Shown here piece after piece: positions 48,487-60,047 of a stretch of 64,000 nt of DNA (within the stretch, counting starts at the first letter, position 1; every line of letters starts with the position of its first letter). The notes under the pieces were generated by a model. It saw only the letters and a program-made list of their open reading frames with translations, was not told the origin of the DNA and ran no database searches. The stretch comes from Rahnella victoriana (GTDB taxonomy: Bacteria; Pseudomonadota; Gammaproteobacteria; Enterobacterales; Enterobacteriaceae), in NCBI RefSeq assembly GCF_004330295.1, contig NZ_SJOJ01000009.1, forward strand, positions 1-64,000, in the 5' to 3' direction. The translations under genes and the position numbers were made by a program.

Positions 48487-48993
48487 TTATCCTTTACTCT
48501 TTGTGGCTTCAGAGGGTTTTGCCAGAAAACCTTCCAGCACCACCATGGCTGCGCCGACACAGATAAAGCTGTCGGCCAGATTGAACGTCGCAAAATGCCA
48601 GTTACCGACATAAAAATCGATAAAGTCGACCACAAAGCCGTGATACAAGCGGTCAAACAAGTTGCCCAGCGCACCGCCGATAATCATCGCAAACGCGATG
48701 TTATTGAGCTTTTGCTTCGCGCTGCCGCGATACATCAGCACGACCAGCGCCACGACGATCACCAGCGCGATTAACGCGAAGAACCAGCGCTGCCAGCCGC
48801 CTTTGTCAGCCAGGAAACTGAACGCAGCACCGTGGTTCTGGGCATAGAACAGATTCAGATACGGGATCAAAGGCATAGATTCACCGAGCTGGAAGTTTCC
48901 CATAATCAGAAACTTACTGCCGAGATCCACGATAATGACCACGACCGCCAGCCAGAGCCAGCGGAGTCCGGTGGAACAAATCGATTTACTCAT
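48487..48993 (-). CDS. lspA: Lipoprotein signal peptidase
   Basis: Aspartic protease that cleaves prolipoprotein signal peptides in the inner membrane. The 168-residue protein has four hydrophobic helices. The catalytic aspartates lie in GNLFDRL and FNLADSFI. Its ATG shares a base with the ileS stop (TAATG), showing translational coupling. Confidence 0.96.
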   Translation of the reverse strand: MSKSICSTGLRWLWLAVVVIIVDLGSKFLIMGNFQLGESMPLIPYLNLFYAQNHGAAFSFLADKGGWQRWFFALIALVIVVALVVLMYRGSAKQKLNNIAFAMIIGGALGNLFDRLYHGFVVDFIDFYVGNWHFATFNLADSFICVGAAMVVLEGFLAKPSEATKSKG

Positions 48994-51809
48994 TATGCAA
49001 ACTTACGCTCTTCGCCGTCGCCAGCAATGTTAGTGACACAACGGCCGCAGATATCGCTGTGTTCCGCGTTCTGGCCGACATCGGTAGTGTAATGCCAGCA
49101 GCGCGGGCACTTGTCGCCTTCTGCTTTCGCCAGACCAATCTTCAGGCCTTTCAGCAATTCACTCGACTGAGCCGCGTCATCTGCATCACTCAGTGCGGCA
49201 ACTTTCGCCCCTGAGGTCAGCAGCACAAAGCGCAGTTCATTGCCCAGAGAACGCAGGTCTGTTGCCAGCGCATCATCAGCAAACAGCGTGACCGCTGCTT
49301 CCAGAGAACCGCCCAGACGTTTATCCGCACGCGCCTGTTCGATCACTTTGTTCACTTCGCCACGCACTTTCAGCAGTTCATCCCAGAACGCATCGTTCAT
49401 GGATTCGTTGCCTGCGAGACCGAACAGACCGTCGTACCACTCTTCGGTGAAGACGAATTTCTCACGGCTTCCCGGCAGTTCCGCCCAGATTTCATCGGCT
49501 GTGAACGACATGATCGGTGCCATCCAGCGAACCAGCGCTTCACTGATGTGATACAGCGCGGTCTGACAGCTGCGACGTGCAACGCTGTCGCTTTTCGCGG
49601 TGTACTGACGATCTTTAATGATATCCAGATAGAAGGAACCCATTTCGATCGAGCAGAACTGCATCAGACGCTGAACAACGCCATGGAAATCATAGGATTC
49701 ATACGCAGCAATGATTTCTTCCTGAGCGGCTTTCGCACGGCCAACCGCCCAGCGATCCAGCACCACCATGTCCTCCGGAGCCACGCTGTGCAGCGCCGGA
49801 TCGAAACCGTTAAGGTTCGCCAGCAGGAAGCGTGCGGTGTTACGGATACGGCGGTAAGAATCAGCAGCACGTTTGAGGATTTCGTCGGACACGGCGATTT
49901 CTCCAGTGTAATCCGTCGACGCGACCCACAGACGCAGAATGTCGCCACCCAGCTTGTTCATCACGTCTTGCGGCGCGATGGTATTGCCGATGGATTTAGA
50001 CATTTTGCGGCCCTGACCATCCACGGTGAAACCATGAGTCAGCACTTGTTTGTAAGGCGCTTTGCCTTTCATTGCCGTCGAAATCATCAGGGAAGACATG
50101 AACCAGCCACGATGCTGGTCAGAACCTTCCAGATAAAGATCAGGAGAATGCCCGTTGAACTCAGGACGCACATCCACAACGGAAGAATGCGTTGAACCGG
50201 AGTCAAACCAGACGTCCAGCGTGTCCGGCACTTTGACGTAATCTGCGGCGTCTGCACCCAGAATGTCTTCCGGATTCAGATCCCACCATGCCTGAATGCC
50301 ATCCACTTCAACACGTTTCGCCACTTCTTCCATCAGCTCAAGGCTGCGCGGATGCAGTTGCTCAGTGTCTTTGTGAACGAACAGAGACATCGGCACGCCC
50401 CAGGTACGCTGACGGGAGATACACCAGTCAGGACGGTTAGCGACCATGTTTTCGATACGCGCCTGACCCCAGTCCGGGATCCACTGCACGCCTTTGATCT
50501 CTTCCAGAGACTGCTGACGCAGGCCCTTCTGATCCATGCTGATGAACCATTGCGGCGTCGCGCGGAAGATGATTGGCGTTTTGTGGCGCCAGCAGCAAGG
50601 ATAGCTGTGCGTGATTTTCTCAACGTGCAGCAATGCGCCTTTTTCACGCAGCAACTCAACGATCAGGTCGTTGGCTTTAAAGACAAATTTACCGTCCAGC
50701 GTCGGGTAAGTGCCCGGCAGGTAGCAACCGTTCGGCCCTACCGGATTCGCCACTTCCAGACCGTATTTCTGGCCGATAACAAAATCGTCAGGGCCGTGGC
50801 CTGGTGCGGTATGCACGGCACCGGTACCCGCATCGAGCGTCACGTGATCGCCCAGGATCGCCGGAACGTCGAAACCGAGGAACGGGTGTTTGAAGCGCAG
50901 CAGTTCGAGGTCTGCGCCTTTGCACTCGCCCAGAACGGTCCATCCGGCAATACCGGCACGTTTCATGACGCTTTCAACCAGATCGGTTGCCAGGATCAGA
51001 CACTGACCTTCGACCTGAATCAGCTGATAAGCAAACTCAGGATTCAGTGAAATGGCGCGGTTAGCGGGCATGGTCCACGGTGTCGTGGTCCAGATAACCA
51101 GCGAGATCGGGCCATTAAAGGCAGTAACGCCAAATTTCGCTGCCACGGCTGCGGCATCCGTCGCGTTGAACGCCACATCAATAGAAGGCGAGGCTTTGTC
51201 GTAATATTCGACTTCGGCTTCGGCCAGCGACGAACCGCAATCTGTACACCAGTGCACCGGCTTGGCGCCTTTATGCAGGTGGCCGTTACCGATGATTTTG
51301 CCCAGCGCACGGATGATGTTGGCTTCGGTTTTGAAATCCATCGTCAGGTACGGATGATCCCAGTCGCCCAGCACGCCCAGACGGATGAAGTCTTTCTTCT
51401 GGCCTTCAACCTGTTCTGCGGCATATTTACGGCAGGCTTCACGGAATTCCGCCGCCGTGACTTTCTCGCCCGGCTTACCGATCAGTTGTTCGACTTTCAG
51501 CTCGATCGGCAGACCATGACAATCCCAGCCCGGCACATACGGCGCATCAAAGCCCGCAAGTCCTTTGGACTTGATAATCATGTCTTTAAGAATTTTGTTT
51601 ACTGAGTGACCAATATGAATGCTGCCGTTCGCATACGGAGGGCCGTCATGCAAAATAAAGGTTTTTTTGCCTTTCTTGGCAGCACGAATAATCCCGTACA
51701 GATCCTGGTCATACCAATTTTTCAGCATGTCAGGTTCACGCTTGGCCAGATCGCCACGCATCGGGAACCCTGTTTCCGGCAAATTCAGGGTGTTCTTGTA
51801 GTCACTCAT
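48993..51809 (-). CDS. ileS: Isoleucyl-tRNA synthetase
   Basis: Charges tRNA(Ile), with an editing domain against valine. The start at 51809 ([19 protein letters not shown]) gives 938 residues, the E. coli length; the upstream 15-residue extension is rejected. The class I motifs are [11 protein letters not shown] (HIGH) near residue 58 and KMSKS near residue 602. The C-terminal zinc-binding cysteines are in CPRCWH and CGRC. Central gene of ribF-ileS-lspA-fkpB-ispH. Confidence 0.97.
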   Translation of the reverse strand: MSDYKNTLNLPETGFPMRGDLAKREPDMLKNWYDQDLYGIIRAAKKGKKTFILHDGPPYANGSIHIGHSVNKILKDMIIKSKGLAGFDAPYVPGWDCHGLPIELKVEQLIGKPGEKVTAAEFREACRKYAAEQVEGQKKDFIRLGVLGDWDHPYLTMDFKTEANIIRALGKIIGNGHLHKGAKPVHWCTDCGSSLAEAEVEYYDKASPSIDVAFNATDAAAVAAKFGVTAFNGPISLVIWTTTPWTMPANRAISLNPEFAYQLIQVEGQCLILATDLVESVMKRAGIAGWTVLGECKGADLELLRFKHPFLGFDVPAILGDHVTLDAGTGAVHTAPGHGPDDFVIGQKYGLEVANPVGPNGCYLPGTYPTLDGKFVFKANDLIVELLREKGALLHVEKITHSYPCCWRHKTPIIFRATPQWFISMDQKGLRQQSLEEIKGVQWIPDWGQARIENMVANRPDWCISRQRTWGVPMSLFVHKDTEQLHPRSLELMEEVAKRVEVDGIQAWWDLNPEDILGADAADYVKVPDTLDVWFDSGSTHSSVVDVRPEFNGHSPDLYLEGSDQHRGWFMSSLMISTAMKGKAPYKQVLTHGFTVDGQGRKMSKSIGNTIAPQDVMNKLGGDILRLWVASTDYTGEIAVSDEILKRAADSYRRIRNTARFLLANLNGFDPALHSVAPEDMVVLDRWAVGRAKAAQEEIIAAYESYDFHGVVQRLMQFCSIEMGSFYLDIIKDRQYTAKSDSVARRSCQTALYHISEALVRWMAPIMSFTADEIWAELPGSREKFVFTEEWYDGLFGLAGNESMNDAFWDELLKVRGEVNKVIEQARADKRLGGSLEAAVTLFADDALATDLRSLGNELRFVLLTSGAKVAALSDADDAAQSSELLKGLKIGLAKAEGDKCPRCWHYTTDVGQNAEHSDICGRCVTNIAGDGEERKFA

Positions 51810-51870
51810 AGATTCTCGGTTCCGTTTTCGGCTGGATTCCAGGCGTTGTGACACGCCTGTCAGTACATGT

Positions 51871-52809
51871 TTAGCGTAGTGTCTTTAACCCGAAGAACTC
51901 ACGGGCCGTCACTTCATCGTTCGCAATTTGTTGCTTTAAAGCATCAAGCGAGGAGAAACGCTGTTCGTTGCGCAATTTCGCGCGGAGCACCACATCAATG
52001 TGGCGCCCGTATAAATCTAATGTGGTGTCGAGAAGGTGCACTTCCAACTGCTTGCGCACGCCACCGACCGTCGGACGTATTCCAATATTGGCCACGCCCG
52101 GCAGAGGTTCAGGTCCGAGACCTAACACATCCACCGCATACACGCCGCGCACCGGCGACACGACCCGCTTCAACGGCACGTTCGCCGTCGGGAAGCCAAT
52201 GGTACGCCCCAGCTTATCGCCGTGTACGACACGGCCTGAGATGCTGAACGGGTGACCGAGTAAATTCGCGGCCAGCGCTAAGTCATCATCGCGCAACGCA
52301 TTACGGATCGCGGTGCTGCTGATGCGGTTCCCGCCTTCCCGGAAAGTTTGCGTGCTGATCACTTCGAAGCCGTATTCTTCACCGGCTTTCTGTAATAGCT
52401 CAAAATCCCCAAGACGACTGGCACCAAAGCGGAAATCATCCCCGACCGTCAGGAATTTGACGCCCAGTTTTTCCACCAGCAGTTGCGAGATAAACGCCTG
52501 CGCCATGTGTGCCGCGAACCGTGGCTCGAAACGGACACATAAAAGGTAATCAACCCCGCACTCCGCCAGATATTTGGCTTTGTCGCGTAAACTGGTTAAA
52601 CGTGCAGGTGCTTTATCACCGGCAAACAGTTCCAGAGGTTGTGGCTCAAAAATCATGACCATCACCGGCAGTCCCAGACGTTGACCTTCCAGCTTCAGCT
52701 GTTCAATCAGGGCCTGATGACCACGGTGTACACCATCAAAATTGCCAATAGTCAGCACACATCCATGATGACGTGCTCGAATATTGTGTATTCCGCGAAT
52801 TAGCTCCAT
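51871..52809 (-). CDS. ribF: Bifunctional riboflavin kinase/FAD synthetase
   Basis: Makes FMN and FAD from riboflavin. The 312-residue protein has an N-terminal nucleotidyltransferase with [12 protein letters not shown] (about 20-31) and the SSTAIR motif. A C-terminal flavokinase domain carries [11 protein letters not shown] and the metal-site region. First gene of the ileS cluster; divergent from rpsT. Confidence 0.96.
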   Translation of the reverse strand: MELIRGIHNIRARHHGCVLTIGNFDGVHRGHQALIEQLKLEGQRLGLPVMVMIFEPQPLELFAGDKAPARLTSLRDKAKYLAECGVDYLLCVRFEPRFAAHMAQAFISQLLVEKLGVKFLTVGDDFRFGASRLGDFELLQKAGEEYGFEVISTQTFREGGNRISSTAIRNALRDDDLALAANLLGHPFSISGRVVHGDKLGRTIGFPTANVPLKRVVSPVRGVYAVDVLGLGPEPLPGVANIGIRPTVGGVRKQLEVHLLDTTLDLYGRHIDVVLRAKLRNEQRFSSLDALKQQIANDEVTAREFFGLKTLR

Positions 52810-53248
52810 AGCTGGCTCAAATCCAATGCTGACTCATAACGATGGAAATCGGCGGATTATACCTTGTACAGCCTCCAAGGTTAACCAGCGATTAGCAGGA
52901 TCACACCATTCTCTCTTGCATACGGCAGATATTGCGGTTCAAATGGCGGCGTGGCGATGAAAATCTTTCGTTGCATACAGGGAATGCGTGACTTTTCGCA
53001 TAAACAAAGCGTTAATGGCCGTAGTGGGCAGTTTGTACACTCTCCTGTCGATTTTTCTCGCGAAAGACTGTATTCCGATGCCGGAAGCTGTTAAAATCCT
53101 GCGCCATCACAACGTAACAAGCGACGAGTAAAGTTCACTCTTTAAAACGCCGCTTATTTGCACAAATCCGTTGACAAAAGAAGACCGAAAAGGCATATTC
53201 CTCGGCCTTTGAATTGTTCATCAATAGAAAAATATTTGGGAGTTGGCC
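52810..53248. other. ribF-rpsT divergent intergenic region with rpsT promoter
   Basis: About 440 bases without a gene. On the plus strand TTGACA (53171-53176) and CATATT (53194-53199), 17 bp apart, form a likely rpsT promoter. A TAAAAT box near 53091 may mark a second upstream promoter, matching the two-promoter design known for E. coli rpsT. The ribF promoter should lie on the left. Confidence 0.6.
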
Positions 53249-53512
53249 TTGGCTAATATCAAATCAGCTAAGAAACGCGCCGTACAGTCAGAAAAACGCC
53301 GTAAGCACAACGCGAGCCGTCGTTCTATGATGCGTACCTTTATCAAGAAGGTATACGCGGCTATTGCAGCAGGCGACAAAGCTGCTGCACAAAACGCATT
53401 TAACGAAATGCAACCAATCGTGGACCGTCAGTCTTGCAAAGGCCTGATCCACAAAAACAAAGCAGCGCGTCATAAGTCAAACCTGACTGCGCAAATCAAC
53501 GCAATGCAATAA
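53249..53512 (+). CDS. rpsT: 30S ribosomal protein S20
   Basis: Primary 16S-binding protein of the small subunit. It starts at TTG 53249 ([10 protein letters not shown] follows), as in E. coli, giving 87 residues; GGGAG lies 8-12 bases upstream. Another TTG two codons earlier is closer to the ribosome site and less likely. Basic helical protein nearly identical to E. coli S20. E. coli S20 represses its own translation, for which a weak TTG start is important. Confidence 0.96.
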   Translation: MANIKSAKKRAVQSEKRRKHNASRRSMMRTFIKKVYAAIAAGDKAAAQNAFNEMQPIVDRQSCKGLIHKNKAARHKSNLTAQINAMQ

Positions 53513-53536
53513 TCGCATTACGCTGAAATGCTTGAT

Positions 53537-53564
53537 AAAAAAACCGGCTCACGCCGGTTTTTTT
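53537..53564. terminator. Bidirectional terminator, rpsT/nhaR
   Basis: Perfect stem AAACCGGC/GCCGGTTT (53541-53548, 53553-53560) with a TCAC loop, a preceding A run and a following T run. Confidence 0.92.
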
Positions 53565-53584
53565 ATATCTGAAATTCAGGCGGG

Positions 53585-54472
53585 TTATTCAAACAACGCC
53601 GAAAAGTCGGTATGACAAATCTGCTGTACTGAAGGATGCTGAATCATTCTCTCAGCAAAAATGACGTAATACTCTTCCATGATCCCTTCTACACGCCCGA
53701 CTTCCTCAATTTTCTCATCCTGAAATTCTGTTGAAGAATAGATCGCCGGTGCGACAAAAATCGCGTCGTTGTTCATTCCGAATGCTTTCATCAACGCAGC
53801 ATCATCAAACTCGCCCAGAATGTTTACCTTCAGTCCCTGGGTATTAAACCAGTTCAGCAATTTGCGGCCGAGCATTGAACGGCGACCGGGGATCAGCAAA
53901 GGACGCTGTTCCAGACAGGCAGGAAAATCCACACCTGTCGGCGGAGTACAGCAGAAGAAGCTTATCGGGCTTTCACCCAGTTTTACCGAGAACAGCCCCT
54001 CCTGCTGGGTGGAATCCACCGGGCAGTCAGACAAAATCATATCCAGTTTATGCAGGCTCAGTTGTTCGAGCAGCATTTCGTGCGTCGATTCAAAACAGCG
54101 CAGGTGAATTTGCGCATTGTCCGGCACCGCCGCTTCCAGTACACGGCTGACCAGTCGTTTGGATAACGCATCCGCCACGCCCACATCAAACAGCAGACTC
54201 GACTCTTTGCGGTAATTCACGATATCCAGCATTTCCTGGCTGAGCGTAAACATCTTATCGGCATAACGGTAAATCAGTTGTCCCAGTTCAGAAGGCACCA
54301 GACCGCGCCCCTGACGCTTAAACAGTTTGCCGCCCAGCCTTTCTTCCAGCGATTTAATCTGCCCGGTGATGGTCTGCGGAGTCAGATACAACGCCTCTGC
54401 GGCTCCCACAACAGAACCTGATTTACACACGTGCCAGAAATAATACAAATGGTTGTAATTAATATGAGGCAT
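53585..54472 (-). CDS. nhaR: LysR-type regulator NhaR
   Basis: Sodium-responsive activator of nhaA. The 295-residue protein has an N-terminal LysR helix-turn-helix (about 5-64, [20 protein letters not shown] then [17 protein letters not shown]). The effector-binding domain follows. Much of the central region, such as [14 protein letters not shown] and [19 protein letters not shown], is nearly identical to E. coli NhaR. It lies 39 bases downstream of nhaA in the same orientation. Confidence 0.95.
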   Translation of the reverse strand: MPHINYNHLYYFWHVCKSGSVVGAAEALYLTPQTITGQIKSLEERLGGKLFKRQGRGLVPSELGQLIYRYADKMFTLSQEMLDIVNYRKESSLLFDVGVADALSKRLVSRVLEAAVPDNAQIHLRCFESTHEMLLEQLSLHKLDMILSDCPVDSTQQEGLFSVKLGESPISFFCCTPPTGVDFPACLEQRPLLIPGRRSMLGRKLLNWFNTQGLKVNILGEFDDAALMKAFGMNNDAIFVAPAIYSSTEFQDEKIEEVGRVEGIMEEYYVIFAERMIQHPSVQQICHTDFSALFE

Positions 54473-54511
54473 GCTTTCATCCTTTCCTGAAGTATCGAAC
54501 CCACCTGACGA

Positions 54512-55687
54512 TTATCGGGTGATTTTCTTCGGTAATGCGCGACTCAGTAACAGGTAACCCAATACGGCTGACGCCACCGACCCCATCAGGATGCCCATTT
54601 TCGCGTACGTCAGCAGTGCCGCATCCAGCTCAGCAAACGCCAGTGAACCGATGAAAATCGACATGGTAAAACCAATACCGCACAGCACGGAGACCGCAGC
54701 GATCTGGCTAAACGTAATGCCGGATGGCAAACGGGTAATCCCGGATTTCAATGCCAGACCCCCGAACAAAATGATGCCCAGTGGTTTGCCCAGCAGAAGC
54801 CCCGCTGCGATGCCCATCGGTAACAAAGAAAATGCACCGGCAGCCGTTGCGCCCTGCAACGAAATTCCCGCATTGGCGAATGCAAACATTGGCAAAATAA
54901 ACCAGGCCACATACGGATGGATCCCGTGCTCCAGACGGCGCGCAGGTGAAGCCTTATTGCTCCGGGTATTTAGCGGGATCAGGAAGCCGAGGATCACACC
55001 GGCTAATGTCGCGTGAATACCTGACTTCAGCACACAGACCCAGAATACCGCGCCAACCAGCAGGTAAGGCGTCAGCTTTGTCACGCCACGCCAGTTCAGT
55101 AACGCCAGCACCGCGATGCACGCCGCTGACAGTCCCAGCGCCATCATCGAGACATCGTGGCTGTAAAAAAGCGCGATGATCACAATCGCACCCAGATCAT
55201 CAATAATGGCCAGCGCCAGCAGGAACACTTTCAGGCCGGTCGGCACGCGGGAACCCAGCAAAGCCATCACACCCAGCGCAAATGCAATATCCGTTGCGGC
55301 CGGAATCGCCCAACCCTGACGTGCAATCTCATCGCCGCCGTTAAACAGTAAATAAATTAAGGCCGGAACCACCATGCCGCCGAGCGCAGCAATCGCCGGA
55401 AACATCGCCTGCTCGCGGTTCGCCAGTGCGCCTTCGCACAACTCACGTTTCACTTCGAGGCCGATCATCAGAAAGAACACCGCCATCAGGCCGTCGTTAA
55501 TCCACAGCAACAGCGGTTTGTCGATCAGCAACTCAGAGAAACGCAGCGTGACCGGGATATCCAGAAACGCCTGATAGGCGCCCTGCAACGGGCTGTTCGC
55601 CATCACCAGCGCGATAACAGCGGCAACGATCAGGACGATACCGCCCGCCGCTTCCATACGTAAAAACTGACGGATTACATTCGGCAT
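54512..55687 (-). CDS. nhaA: Sodium/proton antiporter NhaA
   Basis: Main Na+/H+ antiporter for salt and alkaline pH tolerance. From ATG 55687, which follows GGAG, the protein is 391 residues; the 16-residue upstream extension is not supported. The adjacent aspartates of the ion site are in [15 protein letters not shown], and the [21 protein letters not shown] stretch contains the other conserved aspartate. Twelve transmembrane helices are expected. Confidence 0.95.
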   Translation of the reverse strand: MPNVIRQFLRMEAAGGIVLIVAAVIALVMANSPLQGAYQAFLDIPVTLRFSELLIDKPLLLWINDGLMAVFFLMIGLEVKRELCEGALANREQAMFPAIAALGGMVVPALIYLLFNGGDEIARQGWAIPAATDIAFALGVMALLGSRVPTGLKVFLLALAIIDDLGAIVIIALFYSHDVSMMALGLSAACIAVLALLNWRGVTKLTPYLLVGAVFWVCVLKSGIHATLAGVILGFLIPLNTRSNKASPARRLEHGIHPYVAWFILPMFAFANAGISLQGATAAGAFSLLPMGIAAGLLLGKPLGIILFGGLALKSGITRLPSGITFSQIAAVSVLCGIGFTMSIFIGSLAFAELDAALLTYAKMGILMGSVASAVLGYLLLSRALPKKITR

Positions 55688-55845
55688 TCTGACTCTCCTG
55701 TAGAAAAAACCGTGGCGCAAAAAGGATTGCCACAATGGAATGCGAATTGTACGCAGCTCATCACTTCGTAAAAAGTCGATTATTTCTGCAGTATACCTCG
55801 GTTTTTACGAATCATTTATTTTAAACACTGACTTAAAAATCCCAT

Positions 55846-55883
55846 AAAAAAATCCCCGGAGCGTGAACCGCTGCCGGGGATTT
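55846..55883 (-). terminator. dnaKJ operon terminator
   Basis: Perfect 10-bp stem AAATCCCCGG (55850-55859) with CCGGGGATTT (55874-55883), followed on the minus strand by a T run, just past the dnaJ stop. Confidence 0.9.
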
Positions 55884-55917
55884 CATCTGGCTTTCCACCG
55901 CTGTATTCAGCGAAGGA

Positions 55918-57051
55918 TTAGCGGGTCAGATCATCAAAGAACTTTTTCACGCCATCCAGGAAGCTTTTAGAGCGCGGGCTGTTTTTTTCACCAGACACGC
56001 CACCAAAACTTTCTTCCAGATCACGCAACAGCTGTTTCTGTTTTTCGCTCAGGCTGACCGGCGTTTCCACGACCACACGGCACATTAAATCGCCCTGCAC
56101 ACCGCCACGAACAGATTTCACACCGCGTCCGCGCATACGGAACATCTTACCCGTTTGCGTTTCAGCCGGAATTTTCAGGTTCACGCGGCCATCCAGCGTT
56201 GGCACTTCGATTTCGCCGCCTAAAGCTGCCATGGCGAAATTGATCGGCACTTCGCAGTACAGGTTATTGCCTTCACGCTCAAAGATTTTGTGCGCTTTGA
56301 CCTGAACCTGAACGTACAGATCGCCTGACGGAGCGCCATGCTCACCGGCTTCGCCTTCACCTTCCAGACGAATACGGTCGCCGGTATCCACACCCGCAGG
56401 AATTTTCACCGACAACGTTTTAGAACGTTCTACACGGCCATGACCATGACATTTGTTGCACGGGTCTTTAATGACTTTCCCGCGTCCCTGACAGGTCGGA
56501 CACGCCTGTTGCACCGTGAAGAAGCCCTGACGCATCTGCACCTGACCCGCACCGTGACAGGTCGGACAGGTGGTCGGAGAGCTACCCGCTTTCGCGCCGC
56601 TGCCGTGGCAGACGTCACATTCATCCAGCGTCGGGATGCGGATCTCTTTGGTGACACCACGAACGGCCTCTTCCAGAGTCAGATCCATGTTGTAACGCAG
56701 GTCTGAACCCCGGCTGGCACGCTGACGGCGACCGCCGCCAAAGATGTCGCCAAAGACGTCACCAAAGATGTCGCTGAAATCTGCACCGCCGCCGTAACCA
56801 CCGCCGCCACCGCCCATGCCACCCTGTTCAAAGGCTGCATGACCGTACTGGTCGTAGGCCGCACGCTTTTGCGCATCGGTCAGAATTTCATAAGCTTCTT
56901 TAATTTCTTTGAATTTGCTTTCAGATTCTTTATCGCCCTGATTTCGGTCAGGGTGATGTTTCATCGCCAGGCGCTTATAAGCCTTTTTGATTTCACGCTC
57001 ATCCGCTGTTTTGGATACGCCTAAAATCTCGTAATAATCTTGCTTCGCCAT
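55918..57051 (-). CDS. dnaJ: Chaperone co-factor DnaJ (Hsp40)
   Basis: Delivers unfolded substrates to DnaK and stimulates its ATPase. The 377-residue protein has an N-terminal J domain with HHPDRN (about 33-38) and a Gly/Phe-rich linker. Four zinc-binding repeats follow ([32 protein letters not shown]; about 144-205), then the C-terminal peptide-binding domains. Encoded 99 bases after dnaK. Confidence 0.97.
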   Translation of the reverse strand: MAKQDYYEILGVSKTADEREIKKAYKRLAMKHHPDRNQGDKESESKFKEIKEAYEILTDAQKRAAYDQYGHAAFEQGGMGGGGGGYGGGADFSDIFGDVFGDIFGGGRRQRASRGSDLRYNMDLTLEEAVRGVTKEIRIPTLDECDVCHGSGAKAGSSPTTCPTCHGAGQVQMRQGFFTVQQACPTCQGRGKVIKDPCNKCHGHGRVERSKTLSVKIPAGVDTGDRIRLEGEGEAGEHGAPSGDLYVQVQVKAHKIFEREGNNLYCEVPINFAMAALGGEIEVPTLDGRVNLKIPAETQTGKMFRMRGRGVKSVRGGVQGDLMCRVVVETPVSLSEKQKQLLRDLEESFGGVSGEKNSPRSKSFLDGVKKFFDDLTR

Positions 57052-57076
57052 GCTTTAACCTACCCTCAACATGCGT

Positions 57077-57108
57077 GCACGGGCGTAGAGTTTCCTCGAC
57101 GCCCGTGC
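57077..57108 (-). other. Strong hairpin between dnaK and dnaJ
   Basis: GCACGGGCGT (57077-57086) pairs perfectly with ACGCCCGTGC (57099-57108). Inside, one mismatch is followed by GAG/CTC closing a GAAA tetraloop in the minus-strand transcript. No T run follows, so it is not a normal terminator. It may be an mRNA processing or partial-attenuation element setting the DnaK:DnaJ ratio. Confidence 0.7.
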
Positions 57109-57150
57109 TGGTTATCAGTAAAACTTCTTACTGTGCCCGCTTAAGGGCGA

Positions 57151-59052
57151 TTATTTTTTGTCTTTGACTTCTTCGAATTCAGCGTCAACAACGTCGTCAT
57201 CTTTCTGCGCGCTGGTGTCGCCGCCTTCGGCCTGGCCTTGCTGCTGAGCCATTTCCATCAGTTTGCCGGAAACCTGTACCAGCGCCTGGATTTTCGCTTC
57301 GATGTCAGCCTTGTCTTCACCTTTAGCAGAAACTTCCAGTGCTTTCAGGGCTTCTTCTACCGCGGTTTTGTCTTCAGCTGGCAGTTTATCGCCGGCTTCT
57401 TCCAGTTGCTTACGGGTACCGTGGATCAGGTGGTCCGCCTGGTTGCGGGTCTGAACCAGTTCTTCAAACTTACGGTCAGCTTCAGCATTGGCTTCGGCAT
57501 CGCTTACCATTTTCTGGATTTCTTCTTCGCTCAGACCAGAAGATGCCTTGATGGTGATCTTCTGCTCACGGCCGGTATTTTTGTCTTTCGCAGACACATG
57601 CAGGATACCATCGGCATCAAGGTCGAAGGTAACTTCGATCTGAGCCTGGCCGCGTGGTGCTGCCTGAATACCGTCCAGGTTGAATTGACCCAGAGATTTG
57701 TTGTCACTTGAACGCTTACGTTCACCCTGCAACACATGGATGGTCACTGCAGACTGGTTGTCTTCCGCAGTAGAGAACACCTGGCTGTGTTTCGTCGGGA
57801 TAGTGGTGTTTTTGGTGATGAGCGGAGTCATCACGCTGCCCATTGTTTCGATACCCAGAGACAACGGGGTAACGTCCAGCAGCAGAACGTCTTTCACGTC
57901 ACCGGCCAATACACCACCCTGAACTGCTGCACCGATTGCCACAGCTTCGTCCGGGTTCACGTCTTTACGTGGTTCTTTACCGAAGAAATCAGCAACTTTC
58001 TTCTGAACCATTGGCATACGGGTCTGACCACCCACCAGGATAACGTCCTGAATGTCAGAAACTGACAGACCTGCGTCTTTCAGCGCCACTTTCAGTGGTT
58101 CGATAGAACGGTTTACCAGGTCTTCAACCAAAGATTCCAGTTTTGCACGGGTCACTTTGATGTTCATGTGTTTAGGACCTGTCGCATCAGCAGTGATGTA
58201 CGGCAGGTTCACGTCAGTTTGCTGAGCAGAAGACAATTCAATCTTCGCTTTTTCAGCGGCTTCTTTCAGACGTTGCATCGCCAGTGGATCGTTACGCAGA
58301 TCCATGCCTTGCTCTTTCTTAAACTCTTCAACCAGATAGTTGATCATACGGCTGTCGAAGTCTTCACCACCGAGGTGAGTATCACCGTTGGTTGCCAGAA
58401 CTTCGAAGGTTTTTTCGCCGTCAACTTCATCAATTTCGATAATAGAGATATCGAAAGTACCACCACCGAGGTCATAAACCGCGATAGTACGGTTACCGAT
58501 TTCACGATCCAGGCCGTAAGCCAGTGCCGCTGCAGTCGGTTCGTTGATGATACGTTTGACTTCCAGACCTGCGATACGGCCAGCATCTTTAGTTGCCTGA
58601 CGCTGAGCATCGTTGAAGTATGCAGGTACAGTGATAACAGCTTCAGTCACTGGTTCGCCCAGATAATCTTCAGCGGTTTTCTTCATTTTCTTCAACACTT
58701 CAGCAGAGATCTGCGGAGGTGCGATTTTCTGACCTTTAACGTCGATCCAGGCGTCGCCATTGTCAGCGCCTACGATCTGGTAAGGCATGATGCCTTTATC
58801 ACGTTGTACTTCTTCATCCTGGAAGCGACGGCCAATCAGGCGCTTAATCGCGAACAGTGTGTTCTGTGGGTTAGTCACAGCCTGACGTTTAGCCGGAGAA
58901 CCCACCAGAGTCTCGCCATCTGCCGCATAAGCGATGATGGACGGAGTGGTGCGGTCGCCTTCAGCATTCTCCAGTACACGAGCAGTCGTGCCATCCATGA
59001 TAGCTACACAAGAGTTGGTGGTGCCCAGGTCGATCCCAATAATTTTACCCAT
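57151..59052 (-). CDS. dnaK: Molecular chaperone DnaK (Hsp70)
   Basis: ATP-driven folding chaperone working with DnaJ and GrpE, and a negative regulator of sigma-32. The 633-residue protein has the ATPase domain (about 1-385) with [11 protein letters not shown] at the N-terminus and [13 protein letters not shown] near residue 195. A conserved linker DVLLLDV and the substrate-binding domain follow. The acidic C-terminal tail ends [11 protein letters not shown]. Preceded by two heat-shock promoters. Confidence 0.97.
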   Translation of the reverse strand: MGKIIGIDLGTTNSCVAIMDGTTARVLENAEGDRTTPSIIAYAADGETLVGSPAKRQAVTNPQNTLFAIKRLIGRRFQDEEVQRDKGIMPYQIVGADNGDAWIDVKGQKIAPPQISAEVLKKMKKTAEDYLGEPVTEAVITVPAYFNDAQRQATKDAGRIAGLEVKRIINEPTAAALAYGLDREIGNRTIAVYDLGGGTFDISIIEIDEVDGEKTFEVLATNGDTHLGGEDFDSRMINYLVEEFKKEQGMDLRNDPLAMQRLKEAAEKAKIELSSAQQTDVNLPYITADATGPKHMNIKVTRAKLESLVEDLVNRSIEPLKVALKDAGLSVSDIQDVILVGGQTRMPMVQKKVADFFGKEPRKDVNPDEAVAIGAAVQGGVLAGDVKDVLLLDVTPLSLGIETMGSVMTPLITKNTTIPTKHSQVFSTAEDNQSAVTIHVLQGERKRSSDNKSLGQFNLDGIQAAPRGQAQIEVTFDLDADGILHVSAKDKNTGREQKITIKASSGLSEEEIQKMVSDAEANAEADRKFEELVQTRNQADHLIHGTRKQLEEAGDKLPAEDKTAVEEALKALEVSAKGEDKADIEAKIQALVQVSGKLMEMAQQQGQAEGGDTSAQKDDDVVDAEFEEVKDKK

Positions 59053-59098
59053 CTAAAACGTCTCCACTTAAATTCATATTCGTTCAGGTTGCTACTGT

Positions 59099-59125
59099 AT
59101 ATGCGGCCAATCTTATCGATTTCAA
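59099..59125 (-). promoter_or_regulatory. Putative second sigma-32 promoter of dnaK
   Basis: Minus-strand TTGAAA (59125-59120) and CCGCATAT (59106-59099) are 13 bp apart, similar to sigma-32 elements CTTGAAA and CCCCATNT. The placement, close to the dnaK start, resembles E. coli dnaK P2. Confidence 0.6.
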
Positions 59126-59174
59126 TAGCCCCATATTACGGATTTCCCGACGGTAACAACTGCGGTTGGGAATA

Positions 59175-59202
59175 AGATGGGGCCATGCTGCTCAGCATCA
59201 AG
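59175..59202 (-). promoter_or_regulatory. Sigma-32 heat-shock promoter of dnaK (P1)
   Basis: Minus-strand CTTGATG (59202-59196) and CCCCATCT (59182-59175) are 13 bp apart. The -35 with its CCC prefix equals the E. coli dnaK P1 -35 and the -10 differs by one base. The remaining spacer up to satP (59203-59371) shows no gene and should hold the divergent satP promoter. Confidence 0.88.
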
Positions 59203-59371
59203 GGGCAAAGTGAAAAAAAATCTTCAATTGCTGTTACGCCAGATCAATGTTTACTGACGCAACCCTCCTTATGATGCCGCGCGCTTCCAAAGATATGCGG
59301 CTTTTTTACCCATTTCCCAAGCGTTTCTTCCCCCGATTATCAATGAATAATAAATCTGATACAGAGGATCT

Positions 59372-59971
59372 ATGCACAGCAAAACCCTGGCAAATCCAGG
59401 CCCGCTTGGGCTGATGGGATTTGGTATGACCACTATCTTATTGAATTTACACAACGCAGGCTTTTTTCCCCTGACCGCAGTCATTGTCAGCATGGGGATT
59501 TTTTATGGTGGTTTGATTCAGATCCTTGCAGGGATGATGGAATTTAAAAAAGGGAATACCTTCGGTACCACCGCATTCACGTCTTACGGTGCGTTCTGGT
59601 TGAGCCTGGTCGGCATCTTAATGCTGCCACGCATGGGCATGGCTGACGCCAGCAGTGAAAGTTTCCTCGGCGCTTACCTTGGCATCTGGGGCGTGTTCAC
59701 ATTATTTATGTTCTTTGGCACCCTGAAAGCCAACCGGGGTTTACAGGTTGTTTTCGGCAGCCTGGTGATTTTGTTCGCACTGTTATGTTTCGGCAACATG
59801 ACCGGTAACACCGCGGTACTGCACTTTGCCGGTTTTGAAGGCATCTTCTGCGGTGCCAGCGCGATTTATCTCGCCATGGCCGAAGTGCTGAATGAACAAT
59901 ATGGCCGTACTGTTTTGCCTGTCGGCGAACCGAAAAGCCACTCCCCACAAGGAGAGGCAGTGACGGCATAA
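59372..59971 (+). CDS. satP: Acetate/succinate-proton symporter SatP
   Basis: Six-helix inner-membrane carrier of the AceTr (GPR1/FUN34/YaaH) family. The 199-residue protein opens with the family signature [14 protein letters not shown] (about 8-21). It shows [15 protein letters not shown] in the second helix region and [10 protein letters not shown] further on. Equivalent to E. coli YaaH. Convergent with the MHS transporter. Confidence 0.94.
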   Translation: MHSKTLANPGPLGLMGFGMTTILLNLHNAGFFPLTAVIVSMGIFYGGLIQILAGMMEFKKGNTFGTTAFTSYGAFWLSLVGILMLPRMGMADASSESFLGAYLGIWGVFTLFMFFGTLKANRGLQVVFGSLVILFALLCFGNMTGNTAVLHFAGFEGIFCGASAIYLAMAEVLNEQYGRTVLPVGEPKSHSPQGEAVTA

Positions 59972-59991
59972 CCGCCCCGCTGTCAGACGAC

Positions 59992-60018
59992 AAAGCCCTG
60001 CATCGCAGGGCTTTTTTA
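59992..60018 (+). terminator. satP terminator
   Basis: Stem AAGCCCTGC/GCAGGGCTT with a 3-base loop and six Ts, 20 bases after the satP stop. Confidence 0.88.
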
Positions 60019-60047
60019 TGCATAGCGTAAGGCAAAAGGAGCGGGAT

